Source: Diospyros lotus (taxonomy: Eukaryota > Streptophyta > Magnoliopsida > Ericales > Ebenaceae). From it: 64,000 nt of DNA. Positions within the stretch are counted from its first letter, which is position 1. The number at the start of each line of letters is the position of its first letter. The stretch is taken from assembly GCF_014633365.1 (NCBI RefSeq), contig NC_068338.1, positions 53,393,716 to 53,457,715 of the forward strand. The letters are read 5' to 3'. A model generated the notes under the pieces. That model searched no databases and was not told the origin of the DNA. It saw nothing but the letters and a program-made list of their open reading frames with translations. A program made the position numbers and the translations under genes. Shown piece by piece: positions 33,991 to 45,265 of the stretch.

Positions 33991-34608
33991 TGCTTTTGTT
34001 TTTTATTTTGATTTTGTTTTTTATTTTGGTTTTGATTTTGTTTTTTATTTTGATTTTGATGTTGGACTAACTTCTTTACCCACATCCGTCCAAGCAAATG
34101 CAGGAACCCTTACTCATTTGTCACTACATCCGGGCGTCGATGCAACGGCCCTAGCTCACTTGACACTACACGTGGGCAGTGTAGCGCGTTGCTATGAAGG
34201 GTTACGCCCACACCCAAACTTTTTTCATAATTTGTCTAAAGTTCATGTTTTGGATCCGACTAAGTTTTACGTTGGCTGTCGGCTACCTAACACAACCCTC
34301 CTCCTTTATAAGATTTACATAAATAAATTTTTTAATAAATTTAAATCTTTAAAATGTATTAAATGGCATTAACTATCTTACAAGGGGCATATAAGTAATT
34401 GAATCTTATCTTGAAAAAGTTAGATAAATTTATTTGATGAGGAGGTCGGATAAATTTATCTTGAAATAGAGAAATAAGAAGTCATGTGATGACTTTTTTG
34501 AAAATGGTAAGATAAACTTAATAAACACGTTGGAAAGACCAAGTATCTGAAATACTTTTTTATATATGACATTTTCTTACTCTTATCTCGACTAACAAAG
34601 ACCCATTA

Positions 34609-37600
34609 ATCCTTATAAAATAAAAAATAAGATGCAAATGAAATGAATACAAATTGTAGTTTTAACCATTTCCATTCCATTGTCCTTCTTAAGATAATGA
34701 TTAGTATTAGACACCCGTTGGGATCCGTTTAATTCACTTGTTTTTAGTGCATTGAGATCGACTATTCATTAACAAAAAAAAAAAAACTTGTAAAAATAAA
34801 CCTCTATCAACCTAATCATTTGTCTTCCCAGAGGAGATCAGATCAGATCAGATCAGATGGGTAAGCTGTGTATCATCTATCAAACTGAACTGAAGATGCA
34901 GACCAATAAAATTACACGAAAGAGGAGGAATCCTCCTCCTGCGAATCAAAATCCAACTTAGACACGCAAACTGCGACATTATGATGACACGTTCGCAAAA
35001 CCACTTCCCCAACCGAAAAGGCCACGTCATGGAATATCTCAATTACCCGAATACTCCAACGGGCTAGCCCGATAATCTTCTCACATTATGACGACACGTT
35101 CGCAAAATCACATCCCAATCAAAAAAAAAAAAAAAAAGAAAAACCCACGTCATGGAATATCTCCAACTACCCGCCCGAATAGTCCAACGGGCCAGCCCGA
35201 TAATCTTCTTTCTAAAGGCATGGGCCCCTTTCATAATTCACATTCTAGACCTTAGCCAGCCGCTTAGTTGTCACTCACTCCGTGGCTTGCTTTGCTTGCG
35301 ATCAAACCTCTGACTTTCGGCCTCCCTCGTGTTTCATCACAGACCATCACATTTCAACACCCCCAACCCTCTTCTTACTTTAACAAATAGAGATTTCTTT
35401 TGATTTTTTTTTTAGCTCAAAGCCTAGGCTGAACTAAACTAGGATCATTACATAGTTGAGAATTATTCGCTTATTAAGTTAGGTAAAGTCGAATTATACC
35501 CTGCCCAAATACTGATTACTATAACACGATCTGTGGTGAAAAATCAACTCAAGTCAAAAAAAAAAAAGAGGAAGAAAATAACACGATCGATCAAATTTCA
35601 CAAACCCAAAAATTCCAACACGCCCAATAGCAGCCTATCTCACACTTGAAGAAAACTGTCTAACATAAGACATGTTATATACATGCCTATTTAGTGTTTT
35701 TCTCAATTACAATCACAACTCTTCATAAAAAAAAAAAAATTATATTTTAAATTATCTTAATCGAGTCAAATCCTAATAATGAGCTCAAACCTAAAAATCA
35801 AGGGATACTTGAATAGTGCTTTTACTCCTATAATAACCTAATATAAAAACATGACAAAAAAATCACATCATAACTCAAATAATAAAGTGGGTTTGTTTTT
35901 AAATTTCAATCATTAATCATTTAGATGGATAACTCGCCATTACATTACCTAAATTATTAATGGGTAGGTTGGAGAGCTCTTGACTTCTATTGATCCATTA
36001 TTATTATTTTCTTTCTCTCTTTTTTTTCCTCTTCTAACTAATGCACAATTTAATTACAAAAATTTATGATTCTAACGATTAAGCAATAAGAATATATAAA
36101 TATCCAAAAGGAATAGCCCACCAAAATGAGCCATATTTTTTAAAATTTTGTGATGATTGATTCATCAAATACTTTATAAAATAAGAATTTTTTAATATAT
36201 AACGGATTCCACGCGAATGTTTTTTTAAGTTTGCGGTTGTTATCATATCATAATTATACTTTAATCAACTTACACGTGAAATGTTTCTCTTATTTTCTTT
36301 TCTTTTTTTATTTACTAAATTAAGGGTTAACTTCTCAAGGGTGAGGGTCCCTTATAAAAACACCCCTTAAGTACTTATATATGATTGATTTAATATTTTT
36401 GTTGATTAAACTACAAAAAGGTCCATCGCATATTGTAATAATGTGTTCTAAAATATTTAAATTAGAACTTTAAGTTCTTGCCTTGTAAAAGACTCCACTT
36501 AAATAATTGAATTTGCCCTAATATGGGCTCAAATTTCCATTTATCGTGATTGAGTCGTTGGTTTAGATTTGACCTTTCACATGACACGCTTGTAACTTGC
36601 CTCGACTCATTATACACGCTTACATAACAGGCATGAATTTCAAGAGACAGACTAGTTATTTATTCCGTGTGATTACCTTGTATTATCTCTCGTATTGAGA
36701 CTAATTTGATCAGAGAATATATTATGGAACTGACTCTCTCATTTGCAAGTCGAGTAAGTTTTTTTGACAAGTTCAAGGCCGAGGTTAGATAACAAAACAC
36801 TCCTATGATGCACAAAAATGTCTTGGGAGCCCTATTCCAGCATTCTCAAAACGTTTTCGTTTTAAAAATGCCAAAAGGCATTTCTTAGTCATTTCTGTAA
36901 TTTTAGAAACATTTTAAAACCGTTTTTTAGTATTCAAAAAATATCAAAAACGCGTTTTCAATTTAGAAAAGTGTTTCCCCTCACACGTTTTTATTTTTTT
37001 ATTTACACGTTTTTCCATGTATCTGTTTTCTTTTTTTCTTTTTTTTAATGTCATTTTTTTTTATTTCAGTTTCGTATTGTATCTATTTCTCATTTTCATT
37101 TTTATACAACTTAGATGAACTCTATTTTAGATAAACTCGATAATGATTAGCTCCAACCATATATTATCAAGTTCTAACAACATCATCAATAACTCTTTTT
37201 TCACTAAACTTATAAGGTTGGGTGATATCTTTAAGAAAAGTATTAGAAGTCCTTCTTGTTACAAAAAATAATTGTCCTAAGAGTCTTTAGAATGCTTTTA
37301 CAATAATTAAGTCAAACTTGGAATGCTTAGCAAAAGCGAGAGAATTGAAACTAAGAAAGTGAATTGAAAGATTATTCATATTCTCTTGGTCGAGAGAGAT
37401 ATATATATATTCCTTGGCTTTCATGTTTTAATTTATATCTCATAAATTATTTGGATGGATAAACCCTAATTTGTTGAACCTATATATACTTAACAAATTT
37501 TAGAGGTAAATCTAATCGATCTAATTTGTACCTCGATGACATATTATTTTAGAGGTAAAACTCCCTCTCTTGCGGCAAAAAAAAAAAAAAATTAGAACTT

Positions 37601-37678
37601 CAATTTAAATTATTATCTTTTAAAAAAGGCATCATGAATAGATATTATTATTTATTAGATTAAGAATTAATAATAGAC

Positions 37679-37709
<31 letters not shown>

Positions 37710-38085
37710 GAAACTCACTTAAAAACTCATAAAGATACAACAAACATATTTATGCTATGATGGAGGAAACATATTTAAAATAAAAAGTAATGAAAAACAA
37801 CAAACATCTCAGCCACTTAAAAATAAAATTTATCACAAAAGGTTGGGGGAGAGGAGGAGTTTTAAGAGATAAGAACTAAGAATACATATATATATATATA
37901 TATAATTGAAAGGAAGGAAGGTATAACTTAAGACAGCCACACAACACAAAGAGCGAGGAGAAGAGGGAGAAGAGTGAAAGAAAGAAAGAAAAATAAACAT
38001 AAGAAGCCGAAAAGGCAAAGGCCAAAGGAGAGATGGAAAATGCTGAGAATGAAATGGAATTATTAGGATCACAGGAATGAATGGA

Positions 38086-38086
<1 letters not shown>
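34609..38086. other. Intergenic DNA between the MITE and the PP2C gene; dispersed repeat copy B
   Basis: It contains a short (GATCA)n run near 34836-34858, a 107-bp-period tandem duplication at 34977-35208, dispersed repeat copy B at about 36800-37110, an (AAT)n run near 37686-37710 and several A-runs. From 37500 the sequence approaches the PP2C promoter. ORFs are short and resemble no family. No gene was recognised. Confidence 0.5.
34977..35208. repeat. Tandem duplication, period 107 bp, with ACGTCA motifs
   Basis: Two units begin CATTATGATGACACG and CATTATGACGACACG (34977 and 35084). Both contain ACACGTTCGCAAAA, CCACGTCATGGAATATCTC, CAACGGGC and CCCGATAATCTTCT. The second has an A-run insertion, which makes it longer. 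Each unit carries an ACGT core (CACGTCAT), a bZIP-type binding core. Confidence 0.8.
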
Positions 38087-38127
<41 letters not shown>

Positions 38128-39280
38128 GCTAGCTAGCTAGCTAGCTGCCTGCAAGCTTCGGGGCTTCCTCTGTTTCTGCTTCTTTCCGCGTCCCCCCATT
38201 TTCAACGTTTTTTTTAGTTTTCTGATTTGGGGTTCATGATTTAGTGCAACCCATTTGGTTTTGATTTTTTACTTTTCATCTCTGGGAGGATGATTTTGAT
38301 AGGGAGGAAAAGGGTTGAGCCGGTGGTGGCGATCGGTGCTGTATTGGGTTTTTTATATTTGTTTGTTTGTTTCTTCGATGGTTTCTCTCTCTAAAGCTGT
38401 CAGTTGCGTCTCCTGTGATCTCCTTTTTCTGTGTCTACTGGCGCTTTTCTCTCTTTCCACCGTCTCCCCCCCCCCCCCCCCCCCCCCCTATCTCTCTCTC
38501 TCACTGAACCTGTCAATCATTTCACACCTTTTTCTCTCCGGATCTCTCTATACATTCCGTTGCTCTCGGGTTTTCTGGGACTGATTCGTGCTCGATCTGG
38601 TGGAGAGGTCTAGGTTTTTTTCTAGCTGCTGTGCTTTTGGCGTTCTTCCGAGCGATCAGTTTTTTGATTCGCTTAAGGATTTTAGGCCATTTGTGCGATC
38701 TTTTTCCTTCTTTCTTTTGCAATTGCTGTTGATTTTGGGGTTTTCGCGTAATTTGATGTTGTTGGGTATCTGGATTTGCATTCGCTCCAAGGAGGCTCTA
38801 CTAGAATAAAGAAGAGGGAGAAGGAATTGGAATTGTGTTTTCAGAAAGTATCGAATAAAGCATCAAGGCAAAGAGCCTGCAGATCTGCTTTGTTTATATA
38901 TTTTTTAGCCTTTGCATATCTTTGTGATTCCCCGTTAAGGAAAAGGTTATCTGTTGTGTGTGTTGCCCTGTGCTTCCACCCATTTGGATTTAGAGTATAT
39001 CCATTTGGAAAGTGCTTTTCCTTTTTAAGGGCGGAAGATTTAGGAATTGGATTCCAGTGTTCTTCATCGTCTAGCAGGATTGTGTTAATTGGGCATTTGA
39101 TTGCATAGCGAGTGAAAGAAGTGAAGGGTGAAAAATTTCTGGATCAATCTGACAATTGGACAACTGCAAAATCAACGGGGTTCTTCCGACGGTGTTGCAA
39201 CGGATCCTTCTACGGGAAATCGGGGGTGCAATTGTTTGGCTGGTCTGGATTGCATATTCAATATTATCAGGGCCCTGAGG
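38087..39280 (+). promoter_or_regulatory. PP2C promoter and leader with CT and AGCT repeats
   Basis: A (CT)n run (38088-38124) passes into GCAGCTAGCTAGCTAGCTAG (38125-38145). A pyrimidine-rich, low-AT stretch typical of plant leaders follows, up to the ATG at 39281. It includes a C-run at 38467-38488. Several upstream ATGs open short frames, for example from 38290, so either the leader has upstream ORFs or part of it is an intron. I cannot place the transcription start. Confidence 0.45.
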
Positions 39281-42200
39281 ATGGGGTCCTGCTTGTCCGC
39301 TGAAAGCAGGAGTCCTCGGCCCAGTTCCCCTCTGGGGATTAGGAAGAGGAAGACCCCCAAGAAGAGGCCTGGCCCTCGAAATTCTTCGTCTGACTATAGG
39401 AAGGAAGAGCAGCTGCATAGGATTCCGGGGCGAATGTTCTTGAATGGGTCCAGCGATGTTGCTTCACTCTTTACCCAGCAAGGCAAGAAGGGGACCAATC
39501 AAGATGCCATGATTGTTTGGGAGGTTGGGCTTTTGTCTCCTCTTTCACTTTCTTATTGTTTTATTAGAATCGTCGAAGTAGATCTCCGTCCATTTCTTAG
39601 TGAATATTAATATTAACATATGATTGGCTTTTGGCGCTGCAACCTAAATATAACTTGGTGGATCGTCTTCTTTTTTTCTGTTTAATGTCCTTTTGTTCAA
39701 ATGATCTTCCAGAAATTACTGTGCATTGATTGTTGTCGAAAAGCTGGTAAAGTTGAATTTATCAAGATGGCTAGCTCTTAATAGGAATTATTTAGTATTA
39801 GAAAAGTAATTCCATCTTTACTCTACCTGTCATGCTATATGCATTCTTTCTTCGTGGTTGCATTTCATTGGAATGTATCTGACTGGCAATCTACTTCTGT
39901 AGATCAATAAACAGCATTTTCATATTAATCAGTTCCAGTTTTTACTTTATTCTTTGAATAAATATACAATATTTCAATTGGTTCACCAAACAATTCTCTT
40001 CTAGTCTGCTTCATTATTTTGAGTTTGTGTTTCAGCAACAAAAAAATTAAGCCACCTTAATTGTCATGGTTCCAGGTTGACATTAAAAAAAAATTGTTCT
40101 CGATTATGTCAAAACTCAAACAAGTCTTTTGTGCTTGTACTTCATGTAGTATACATGTAGGATAATTGCGTGCTTATGTTGATTTCTGATTATATTTTTC
40201 ACACCTTTTCCATTCAAGCCTCAGTTATTGACCATGAATATTTGCTCTGATTGCTCGTCCTTTTAGCATCTTTGTACAAGTACCATAAGCTCACAAAGCC
40301 TTGTGCTCAGTCCAATTGGATGCCATGTACTAAACAGTTAAATGACTGGCATGGCAGCAGCTGCACAAAGGTATCAGGTAATTATGTTCATAAAAAAGCA
40401 AAGTTATCATCTTTGATAACATGTGAAAGATGTACACTCTGATCATAATGGGCACATTTCTCGATTTGGATATTATTTTATTGTTCTGGATAAGTTTCTG
40501 GTGTGGATTTTGTTTCATGTTTTCAATCGGACAAGGCTGTCAAATCAATATTTGGTTATGCTTTTTGGGTACCTCAACTATATGGTGTCTTTTATGTGTA
40601 TACATTAGGTGAGGAAATGAAAAGATCTTCCATAGAGTTCTGTTGAATTACATGTATTACATTACAGCACTGTCTTTGTATTTTTTTTCCCTTTTCTTTT
40701 TTATGCTAATGGATACCTAACTTTTACCAAATTCGTTTTCTAGAATTTTGGCTCAAGAACAGACACAGTCTTCTGTGGTGTTTTTGATGGCCATGGGCCC
40801 TACGGTCACATGGTTGCAAAGAGGGTGAGAGATTCCCTACCTTTGAAATTGAGTTCGCAATGGGACAACATAAAGAACGATGAAGTTCTCAGAGAGATCA
40901 GCCCTAACACCACCGGAAGCATTAATTCTGAAGGGACTTCCCTTGTATCTGCTGATGAGGAATCCAGGTCCTCCATTGATGTTGAAGAAACAGAAAAACA
41001 GCCAGAGATCTTTCAAACATTGAAGGAGTCCTTTCTAAAAGCATTCAAAATCATGGACAGGGAACTAAAAATGTTTGCACATTTTGACTGCTTTTGCAGT
41101 GGGACAACAGCAGTAACACTGGTGAAACAGGTATTTCCAGCAAAAATAAAAAAATAAAATTCAATCCAACACCGACGTAGAAATTTCTTCCAACTTAGAA
41201 ATGGTTTCACTGCATTTGTAGGGTCAGTATCTTGTGCTTGGAAATGTTGGGGACTCAAGGGCTGTACTGGGCACAAGAGATAAAAATGGTTATCTTGTTC
41301 CGGTTCAGTTAACCGTGGACCTCAAACCAAATCTTCCTGGTATGGCACTCTGTCTATGTCTCTGTCTGTCTGTCTGTCTGTCTGTCCTCTCTCTCTCTCT
41401 CTCTGCCTGGTATGCTATGATGCTTGTACATTATAGGCTGTAAGATTTTAAGCTACATGCCAACTGTTGATATGAACTTTTGTGAACATAATGTCTGGGA
41501 CTGAAGCAGTTCCAGGTGGAAAAAAAAAAAATTATGTTGGTTTGTCTTGATGCAAAAATAATGTTCTAGGGCTTGAAACACTTCCAGACTGCGGAGTTTC
41601 TGTTAAGAACTACAATATGATTCTTTGTGCACATTTGTGTGTGGGTGTGCTTGCCAAGGTGACTAGATATACGCATACCATCTTATTCACAATTTCTACA
41701 TGCTTTCTGAAATGAGGACCAGTATTTACTGTGAGGTTTTGATTTGAGACAAAGATATGCCATCTAAACACTTTCCCTGGTATTCTCATGTCTTCTTGAT
41801 TCATATGACAAAGAGGCCTCTTTTGGGACTTGGAAGGTGGAACTAGTATTGAAAATTTCGTTAGTTTACTATTTATAGTCCTGCATTTATGGAATTCTTG
41901 TCAGTTGATATGCTGAGTCTGTATTTTGTTGTGTAACCAATATATATTATGCACAGGGTTGACTGTGATTTATGTGAACTTTTGTTGGGAAAACACAATG
42001 CCGTAATAATCATATCTAGTGAAGTACATTGCAGCTCTGGGTAGGATAAGCATAACAATACCAAACTTTAATTCCATTGTATGGGCTGAGTTACATGGAT
42101 TTTAAATCATCAATTAACTGTATCATAATTTTATCTTTTGTAAGGCCATTATATCTTATGTCATCATGCCCAAGAATTTCTTGCCAAGTTTTAATCTTCC

Positions 42201-45200
42201 TCTACCTCTTTTACTACAAATTTTTTTTTTCATTTTATTTATTATTTTCACAAGCATGTCTATTAATCTTCTTCTCACATGTTTAAACCATCTTAAATGC
42301 TTCTCACGTTTTATCTTCAATAGGCTCTAGTTTAACCTCATTATGGATAATCTCATTTTTAATTCTGCCCTTATCTTCAATAGGCTCTAGTTTAACCTCA
42401 TTATGGATAATCTCATTTTTAATTCTGCCTTTTCTCATATCTTATGGCTGTATATTCACTGAAACATTCTCAACTAGTTAACTTTTACGATATCTTGCTG
42501 ACATTGGTACATACCTGTCAAAGATTCTATACCATGCACCAGAGAGGATCTTATAGCTGTTTTAACTTTCCTTTTTGCTTTAAGGAGATTTTTTACTTGA
42601 ATAAAATGTGGGGTGCGTGTTTGTGTGTGTATCAGTTAGATCAGAATGCTTACAATGATATGGATGCCAAGTTAATGTGGCTATGAATGGTGCAATTTAC
42701 AGTTAAATGACTGAAAAGAGCAAAACTGAGATTAGTATTTCATGGTGCCAAATTTGAGCAAGCCTGATATATAATAGTTGTTTTAGGATACCTGTTGAAG
42801 TCTGAATTTTAATAAAGTGCCATCCTTTTATAAAAGAATCTGAATTAGTACCTAATAGAGCTCCAATTTGAAATGCACAAAAGAAGTGTTCTCTGTGATT
42901 TTCAAACCCATTTGATCAGACCATGGGAAACACAATATACCACTTAAGCCTAACAACACACACCAAGCCTTAATCCCACTAGGTGGACACTTGTTTTTTA
43001 TTTCCCTTTCTTTTTCTGTAAGTCACTAGGCAGAGGCTTAAGCCCTTAAAAAAAAAAAGGTGAACCTAGTGCACTAGGCCCCTGCATTCGGCAAAGTCTA
43101 TTCTTCGCAGCCTTGCCTTACTTAGCAAAGAGGTTATTTCCTGACTTGAACCTGTCACCTCCAGGTCACGATGGAGTAACCTTACATTGCACCAAGGCTC
43201 ACAAACCCTTTGTATAAAAAAAAAACTAGTTTCCCCTGTCTGCATCTTCTACGGCATGATTACTTTGCTTCTGCTACTCCCTGCTCACATCTAAAATCCT
43301 CTTCTTCGTGCTAACTCGGCATCCCTTTTGTCATTGGTTAATCATCTTTTACCACATCATAGTGAAGGAAGTGACCCAAAGGAATATATTTTTCTGCCTT
43401 GTCAAACTTAGACCCCTTGAACACTTCCCACATAAGAAATGATGTGTAGAATGTTGTAGTTTTTGTTTTGGGTATGGATCGTCTTGCAATTTTTGTGAAT
43501 GAGAGGGTGATGCTATTGTCTTTGGAGGTCTGTGTATTGCTTTTTATGTAGAAGCATTTTAATTTAATATTTCTTGTAGATGTTTTTTTGATACTTAGCC
43601 AGGCATTCCTTCTGGTGATAAGTCTTTTGTGTTGAGAGAAGCATTAGATTGTTTAATCAAAGTATGAATATCATTGGATGCCACAAGCTTGAAACATCTT
43701 CAAAAGTATTGATTTATTTATCATATTGATTTTTGTCATACAAGAATATACCGAATCCTTTACTCTATTATTTGGGTTGCTACATGATTTTAGCTCTCTT
43801 TGTTCATTTCTTTCTATGGCCTTATCTTCTGAAAGACCCATATAATTAATATTAAACTTACGTGTGTCTGGCCTAATTTTTCATGTGCGCCTTATCTTTT
43901 ACAAGGTCTATATTTATTTTTTGTCTTGAGAAAAAGGGGGGGGGGGGGTTGAAATGCTGCCATGGTTTCAATGCAGGACCATATCTAGTGTCTAAGGTCT
44001 ATGGATGGTTCATAGACGTGTTGACCATGTGTTCTGCATATTATTCTTTCTCTATCCTATGGTTTTGGAACCATTCACCAAATGCAGTTTCACTGGTTTC
44101 CAATAAAAAAATCACCACCCAAATGTTTGACCCCAGGTTTTTTTTTCTGAAACCGGATTTCAGACAAACTTTCCTGTATATATACAGTTTCAACTTTCAC
44201 CACTAGAAAGGTATTTTTTTAACCAACTCTGACGCCTAGCTCTGAAAACCTAGAAACTGAGACTGGATGGGCCTGTATTCTGGCAGTTTTTTAGAAATGG
44301 CTGGTCTGATATCTATGTGATGATGTGATGATGCCAAGGAATCAAAGACACTCCAAATAAATTGGGTGCTTTTTATGAGCTAAACCTTTTTGTTTGGTTT
44401 TCAACCTTTTCCAGAGACACAAATCTAATTTACATATCTTAACTTCACCTGTCCTCTTTTACCTTTCAGCGGAAGCAGAGAGGATCAGAAAATATAGAGG
44501 ACGAGTTTTTGCTCTCAAAGATGAGCCTGAAGTTGCACGGGTTTGGCTGCCAAACAATGATTCGCCTGGACTTGCTATGGCCCGAGCTTTTGGAGACTTT
44601 TGCCTCAAGGATTATGGTCTAATCTCTGTGCCTGAAATTTCTCATAGATATCTAACTGAGAAGGATGAGTTTGTCGTCTTGGCAACAGATGGGGTATGAG
44701 TATCCCATTTAACTTCTTTCACAATTTTTAGTGAGTTATTGAACCTAAGAAATCTCTTCTTTTTGGACAATTATCACAGATTTGGGATGTTCTTTCAAAT
44801 GAAGAAGTGGTAGAGATTGTAGCTTCTGCCCCAGCACGTTCCTCTGCTGCACGAGCCCTTGTCGAGTCTGCAGTCCGAGCATGGAGGTTCAAGTACCCTA
44901 CTTCCAAAGTTGATGATTGTGCTGTGGTTTGCCTCTACCTTGATGCAGGCTCAAACAATTTAAGTACTGCTTTCAATATGTTTCCCAAAGAAAATATTTC
45001 ATCAATGGAGCAAGGCAACTTTAACAGCATGAAAGATGATCCTTCCACCCCAGTAGGTATTGATGGCCGTGGAACCGTTCAAAGTGGCGAGGGAGTTCTT
45101 CTTGAAGAAAACAAAGAGCAAGTGGAAGATATGCAAATGGACTCGGAGATAGATTGGTCTGCACTGGAAGGTGTGTCTCGTGTAAACACACTATTGACTT

Positions 45201-45265
45201 TGCCGAGGTACATCCCTGGTAAAGAAGAGATTGCTTCCTCAGAGACAAAAGCTCGGAAGCGCTGA
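39281..45265 (+). CDS. Protein phosphatase 2C (PP2C33-like), 5 exons, 485 aa
   Basis: Metal-dependent Ser/Thr phosphatase. Exons 39281-39523, 40744-41130, 41222-41339, 44470-44693 and 44780-45265 sum to 1458 nt in frame, all GT-AG. The N-terminus MGSCLSAESR has Gly2 for myristoylation and Cys4 for palmitoylation, predicting attachment to the plasma membrane. PP2C motifs in order: GTNQDAM, VFDGHGPYGH (D96-G97 bind metal), CFCSGTTA, GNVGDSRAVLG, ARAFGDF, LATDGIWDVL and DDCAVVCLYL. The acidic tail ends in LEGVSRVNTLLTLPRYIPGK and a basic end. Length and motif order match the Arabidopsis PP2C33 (At3g02750) group, recalled from memory. Intron 3 (3.1 kb) contains a dead LINE, a 60-bp perfect duplication and a SINE. 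It is convergent with the otubain gene. Confidence 0.93.
41341..41404 (+). repeat. (TCTG)n and (CT)n microsatellite at the PP2C intron 3 donor
   Basis: It begins within ten bases of the donor at 41340. About six TCTG units are followed by a (CT)n run on the transcript strand. Confidence 0.8.
42045..42600 (-). mobile_element. Decayed RTE LINE 3' end in PP2C intron 3
   Basis: Block order and orientation match the copies at 14188 and 31069: a CCATTGTATGGGCTGAGTTA segment (equivalent to CACTATGTGGGGTCGGTTA), TTTTATCTTTTGT, CTACCTCTTTTA, TTCTTCTCACATG and CATTATGGATAATCTCATTT. It is very diverged. It includes the duplication at 42311-42429. Confidence 0.6.
42311..42429. repeat. Perfect 60-bp tandem duplication
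   Basis: Positions 42311-42369 are repeated without mismatch at 42371-42429. It lies within the decayed LINE, so it is far younger than the LINE. Confidence 0.95.
43050..43202 (-). mobile_element. Au-like tRNA-derived SINE in PP2C intron 3
   Basis: The minus strand has a tRNA-like head: GAGCCTTGGTGCAATG (A-box side), then TGACCTGGAGGTGACAGG and GGTTCAAGTC (B box). A body with GCAAGGCTGCG and CCTAGTGCACTAGG follows, ending in a T-run (A-run 43048-43059 on the plus strand). AAGCCCTT on the left and AAACCCTT on the right may be the decayed target duplication. It is non-coding and carries an internal RNA polymerase III promoter. Confidence 0.7.

Larger units (their letters stand above)
31069..34309 (-). 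mobile_element. RTE-clade LINE, nearly full-length, decayed
   Basis: About 3.2 kb on the minus strand, inserted in the MITE. The 3' end (left) has the CAACAACAACA tail. In coding order there is a KQNQNQNKKQ-type low-complexity start, an apurinic endonuclease domain, a reverse transcriptase and a short C-terminus. The reading frame is broken several times. Relative to the copy at 14188-16056 it has the endonuclease region but about 45 bp less at the 5' end, so it is slightly 5'-truncated. I could not fix its target duplication because both flanks are AT-rich. Confidence 0.85.
30495..34605. mobile_element. Harbinger-like MITE split by an RTE LINE
   Basis: Terminal inverted repeats are GGGGGCGTTTGTTAAAATGG at the left and, reverse-complemented, TGGGTCTTTGTTAGTCGAGA at the right. 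Both continue into GATAAGAG-type subterminal sequence. TTA flanks both ends (30492-30494 and 34606-34608), as expected for PIF/Harbinger. Without the LINE at 31069-34309 the element is about 870 bp, AT-rich and non-coding. Confidence 0.7.

Noticed and set aside
38315..39108. ORFs of 60-110 codons before the PP2C start
   Set aside because: They lie in the leader/promoter, are made of low-complexity pyrimidine translation, and do not join the PP2C frame. Mentioned only as possible upstream ORFs.
43050..43202. A functional tRNA gene
   Set aside because: A-box and B-box are present, but there is no cloverleaf-compatible anticodon region; a SINE-type body and T-run tail follow.
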